The notes under the pieces were generated by a model that did not search any database, was not told the origin of the DNA, and saw only the letters and a list, made by a program, of their open reading frames with translations. A DNA stretch of 45,292 bases from an uncultured Candidatus Melainabacteria bacterium (GTDB lineage: Bacteria; Cyanobacteriota; Vampirovibrionia; Gastranaerophilales; Gastranaerophilaceae), in contig CAKUUX010000014.1 of the NCBI GenBank assembly GCA_934693165.1, forward strand, positions 1 to 45,292, given 5' to 3'. The position numbers and the translations under genes were made by a program. Positions 43,723 through 45,292 of the stretch are shown here, piece by piece (the first letter of the stretch is position 1; every line of letters begins with the position of its first letter).

Positions 43723-44993
43723 TAGTTTAACTCCTCAGGACTACCGATTTTACCAAGTATAGCGCTTGCTGCTGCAATTGCTGGACTTGCTAAATAAATT
43801 TCGCTTTCTGTATGACCCATTCTACCTACAAAGTTTCGGTTTGTTGTAGAAATAGCTTTTTCACCTTTTGCCAAAATTCCCATGTGACCACCTAGGCAAG
43901 GTCCACAAGTTGGTGTTGAAACTGCACCACCAGCTTTAATAATGTCTTGAACATAACCGTTTTCTATGGCTTTTAAGTAAATTTCTTGCGTTCCAGGGAT
44001 GACAATAAGTCTTACGTCTGGGTGAACTTTTCTTCCTTTTAAAATTTCTGATGCTACTTTTAAATCAGATAGTCTGCCGTTTGTACAACTACCGATTACT
44101 GCTTGTTGGATTTTTATATCACCAACTTTGCTGATTGGTTTTGTATTTTCTGGTAAGTGTGGGAATGCAACTTGTGGTTCAATGTCACTTACGTCAATTT
44201 TAATAACTTGTTCATATTCAGCGTCTTCGTCACTTGTGTAGAAAATACATTCTCTTTGGCATCTGTCTTTTACGTATTCTTTTGTAATTTCGTCAGGAAT
44301 AATAATACCGTTTTTAGCACCAGCTTCAATTGCCATATTACAAATAGTAAAACGTCCATCCATAGGTAATTCAGCTATTGCAGAACCACCGATTTCAAGA
44401 GTTTTGTATAAAGCTCCATCTACGCCAATTTTTCCGATTAAATACAAAATTAAATCTTTTGCGCTAACCCACTTATTTAATTTTCCATTAAATTCAACTT
44501 TTATTGTTGGTGGGACTTTTAACCAAGTTTCTCCTGATGCCATAGCACATGCTAAGTCTGTTGAGCCAACACCTGTAGAAAATGCGCCAATAGCGCCATA
44601 AGTACAAGTATGTGAATCTGCTCCTAAAATCAAATCTCCTGAACAAACAATACCACTATCTGGTAATAATGCGTGTTCTATACCCATTCTGCCCACTTCA
44701 AAGTAGTTTGTAATACCTTGTTCTTTGACAAATTCTCTCATATATTTTGCTTGTTCAGCTGATTTTATATCTTTGTTTGGTACAAAGTGATCAGGAACAA
44801 AAACTGTTCTAGTTTTATCAAATACTTTTTCTGCACCAATTTTTTTGAATTCTTTTATTGCAACTGGTCCAGTAATATCGTTTGCAAGAGTAATATCAAC
44901 TTTTGCAGTAATTAAATCTCCTGCTTTTACGCTTTCTAATCCTGCATGTTTTGCAAAGATTTTTTCAGTTATTGTCATTGGTCTTTTTGCCAT
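43722..44993 (-). CDS. leuC: 3-isopropylmalate dehydratase large subunit
   Basis: The aconitase-family large subunit carries the 4Fe-4S cluster; the ligands are Cys in IGSCTNGR and the pair in TPTCGPCLGG. GADSHTCTYGAIGAFSTGVG is the substrate loop. At 423 residues it is the short archaeal-type LeuC rather than the 460-residue enterobacterial kind, matching the short LeuD. TGGAG precedes the ATG, and a TTGTTA/TATGAT promoter is about 30 bases upstream. First gene of the minus-strand leu unit. Confidence 0.95.
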   Translation of the reverse strand: MAKRPMTITEKIFAKHAGLESVKAGDLITAKVDITLANDITGPVAIKEFKKIGAEKVFDKTRTVFVPDHFVPNKDIKSAEQAKYMREFVKEQGITNYFEVGRMGIEHALLPDSGIVCSGDLILGADSHTCTYGAIGAFSTGVGSTDLACAMASGETWLKVPPTIKVEFNGKLNKWVSAKDLILYLIGKIGVDGALYKTLEIGGSAIAELPMDGRFTICNMAIEAGAKNGIIIPDEITKEYVKDRCQRECIFYTSDEDAEYEQVIKIDVSDIEPQVAFPHLPENTKPISKVGDIKIQQAVIGSCTNGRLSDLKVASEILKGRKVHPDVRLIVIPGTQEIYLKAIENGYVQDIIKAGGAVSTPTCGPCLGGHMGILAKGEKAISTTNRNFVGRMGHTESEIYLASPAIAAASAILGKIGSPEELN

Positions 44994-45026
44994 AATTCAC
45001 TCCATTTGTGTTCTTTACTATATTTT

Positions 45027-45055
45027 ATCATATAAAATGTAACGTAATGTAACAA
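45027..45055 (-). promoter_or_regulatory. Promoter of the leuC-leuB-leuA operon
   Basis: On the minus strand TTGTTA (45050-45055) and TATGAT (45027-45032) are 17 bases apart, giving a leader of about 26 bases. Two direct AATGTAAC copies, read on plus and 10 bases apart (about 45036-45053), cover its -35 region. The -35 lies in the first copy of the 77-base repeat. Confidence 0.5.
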
Positions 45056-45124
45056 TAGAACTTAAAATCCTAAAGGTTGAAATTGAATGTGTCGATATAT
45101 AAATTGTTGATAAAACAAAGTAAA
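45048..45124. repeat. 77-base direct repeat, copy 1
   Basis: It is identical to 45216-45292 at every base and starts TGTAACAATAGAACTTAAAA. The preceding base differs (A here, T in copy 2), so the left border is exact. Confidence 0.95.
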
Positions 45125-45165
45125 TTGAAATTTATTTAACCTACCTACCAAATATTAATTTTAAC

Positions 45166-45193
45166 GTCATTCAGAAATGGATGACTTTTTTTT
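45166..45193 (+). terminator. Terminator between the two repeat copies
   Basis: GTCATTC (45166-45172) and GGATGAC (45179-45185) pair with one T-G wobble around AGAAAT, then eight T follow. It has no annotated gene before it on the plus strand, so it may end a small RNA. Confidence 0.7.
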
Positions 45194-45215
45194 GACTAAT
45201 TTAATTGTGAACATT

Positions 45216-45292
45216 TGTAACAATAGAACTTAAAATCCTAAAGGTTGAAATTGAATGTGTCGATATATAAATTGTTGATAAAACAAAGTAAA
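45216..45292. repeat. 77-base direct repeat, copy 2, running to the window edge
   Basis: It copies 45048-45124 exactly with a 168-base period and is cut by the end of the sequence, so its true right border is unseen. The 91 bases between copies are not repeated within the window. Confidence 0.95.

Overview
The window is AT-rich (roughly one-third G+C by eye), densely coded, and uses the standard code. Gene content is bacterial chromosomal housekeeping: MutS, PcrA, ThyX, ribosomal protein L31, Prs, pyruvate kinase, DAHP synthase and proline and leucine synthesis. I see no rRNA, tRNA, CRISPR array, insertion sequence or phage gene. The mix of ThyX, MEP-pathway IspF, stand-alone CinA C-terminal domain, c-di-GMP proteins and several lineage-type hypotheticals best suits a gut-type non-photosynthetic cyanobacterial relative (Vampirovibrionia/Gastranaerophilales). 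That placement is an inference from general impression, not a database match.

Layout. 1-3.7 kb: metF, convergent with a malQ plus TPR/NHL secreted-protein operon. 3.7-8.0 kb: mutS divergent from a small exported protein, then thyX and rpmE. 8.0-10.3 kb: a CHASE2-GGDEF diguanylate cyclase, preceded by a 54-residue ORF. 10.3-15.4 kb: a minus-strand operon of an unknown helical protein, proB, proA and tyrA, then pyk. 15.6-18.1 kb: pncC, a helical-repeat protein and an exported pseudo-hydrolase. 18.1-21.7 kb: prs and pcrA. 21.8-26.3 kb: a seven-gene plus-strand operon (SLOG protein, HEAT-like protein, Nudix, HAD, ispF, gloA, gmhA). 26.4-28.0 kb: a 53-residue peptide gene and nupC. 28.1-30.2 kb: three tandem paralogs of an unrecognised family. 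30.3-34.8 kb: a Cas4/AddB-like Fe-S nuclease and a 1290-residue protein made of one degenerate and one intact UvrD-type helicase. 34.9-37.1 kb: a DegT-type aminotransferase and a coiled-coil-flanked unknown. 37.3-45.0 kb: aroF, a degenerate GGDEF-EAL protein and leuD on plus, facing leuC-leuB-leuA on minus.

How parts work together. The recombination pair (30288-34807) looks like an AddAB-type end-processing machine repackaged as one double-helicase polypeptide plus a free nuclease. Leucine synthesis is complete from the isopropylmalate synthase to the dehydrogenase, but split between two convergent units. Aromatic amino acid entry (aroF) and tyrosine branch (tyrA) lie in different operons. 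Several genes have a -10 box so close to the start codon that the mRNA would be leaderless.

The right edge carries an exact 77-base direct repeat with a 168-base period that runs to the last base of the window. It may be a real tandem unit or an assembly-graph effect. The most novel-looking items are the helicase/nuclease architecture, the three-paralog array and an RNA hairpin that hides the ribosome-binding site ahead of the proBA-tyrA operon.
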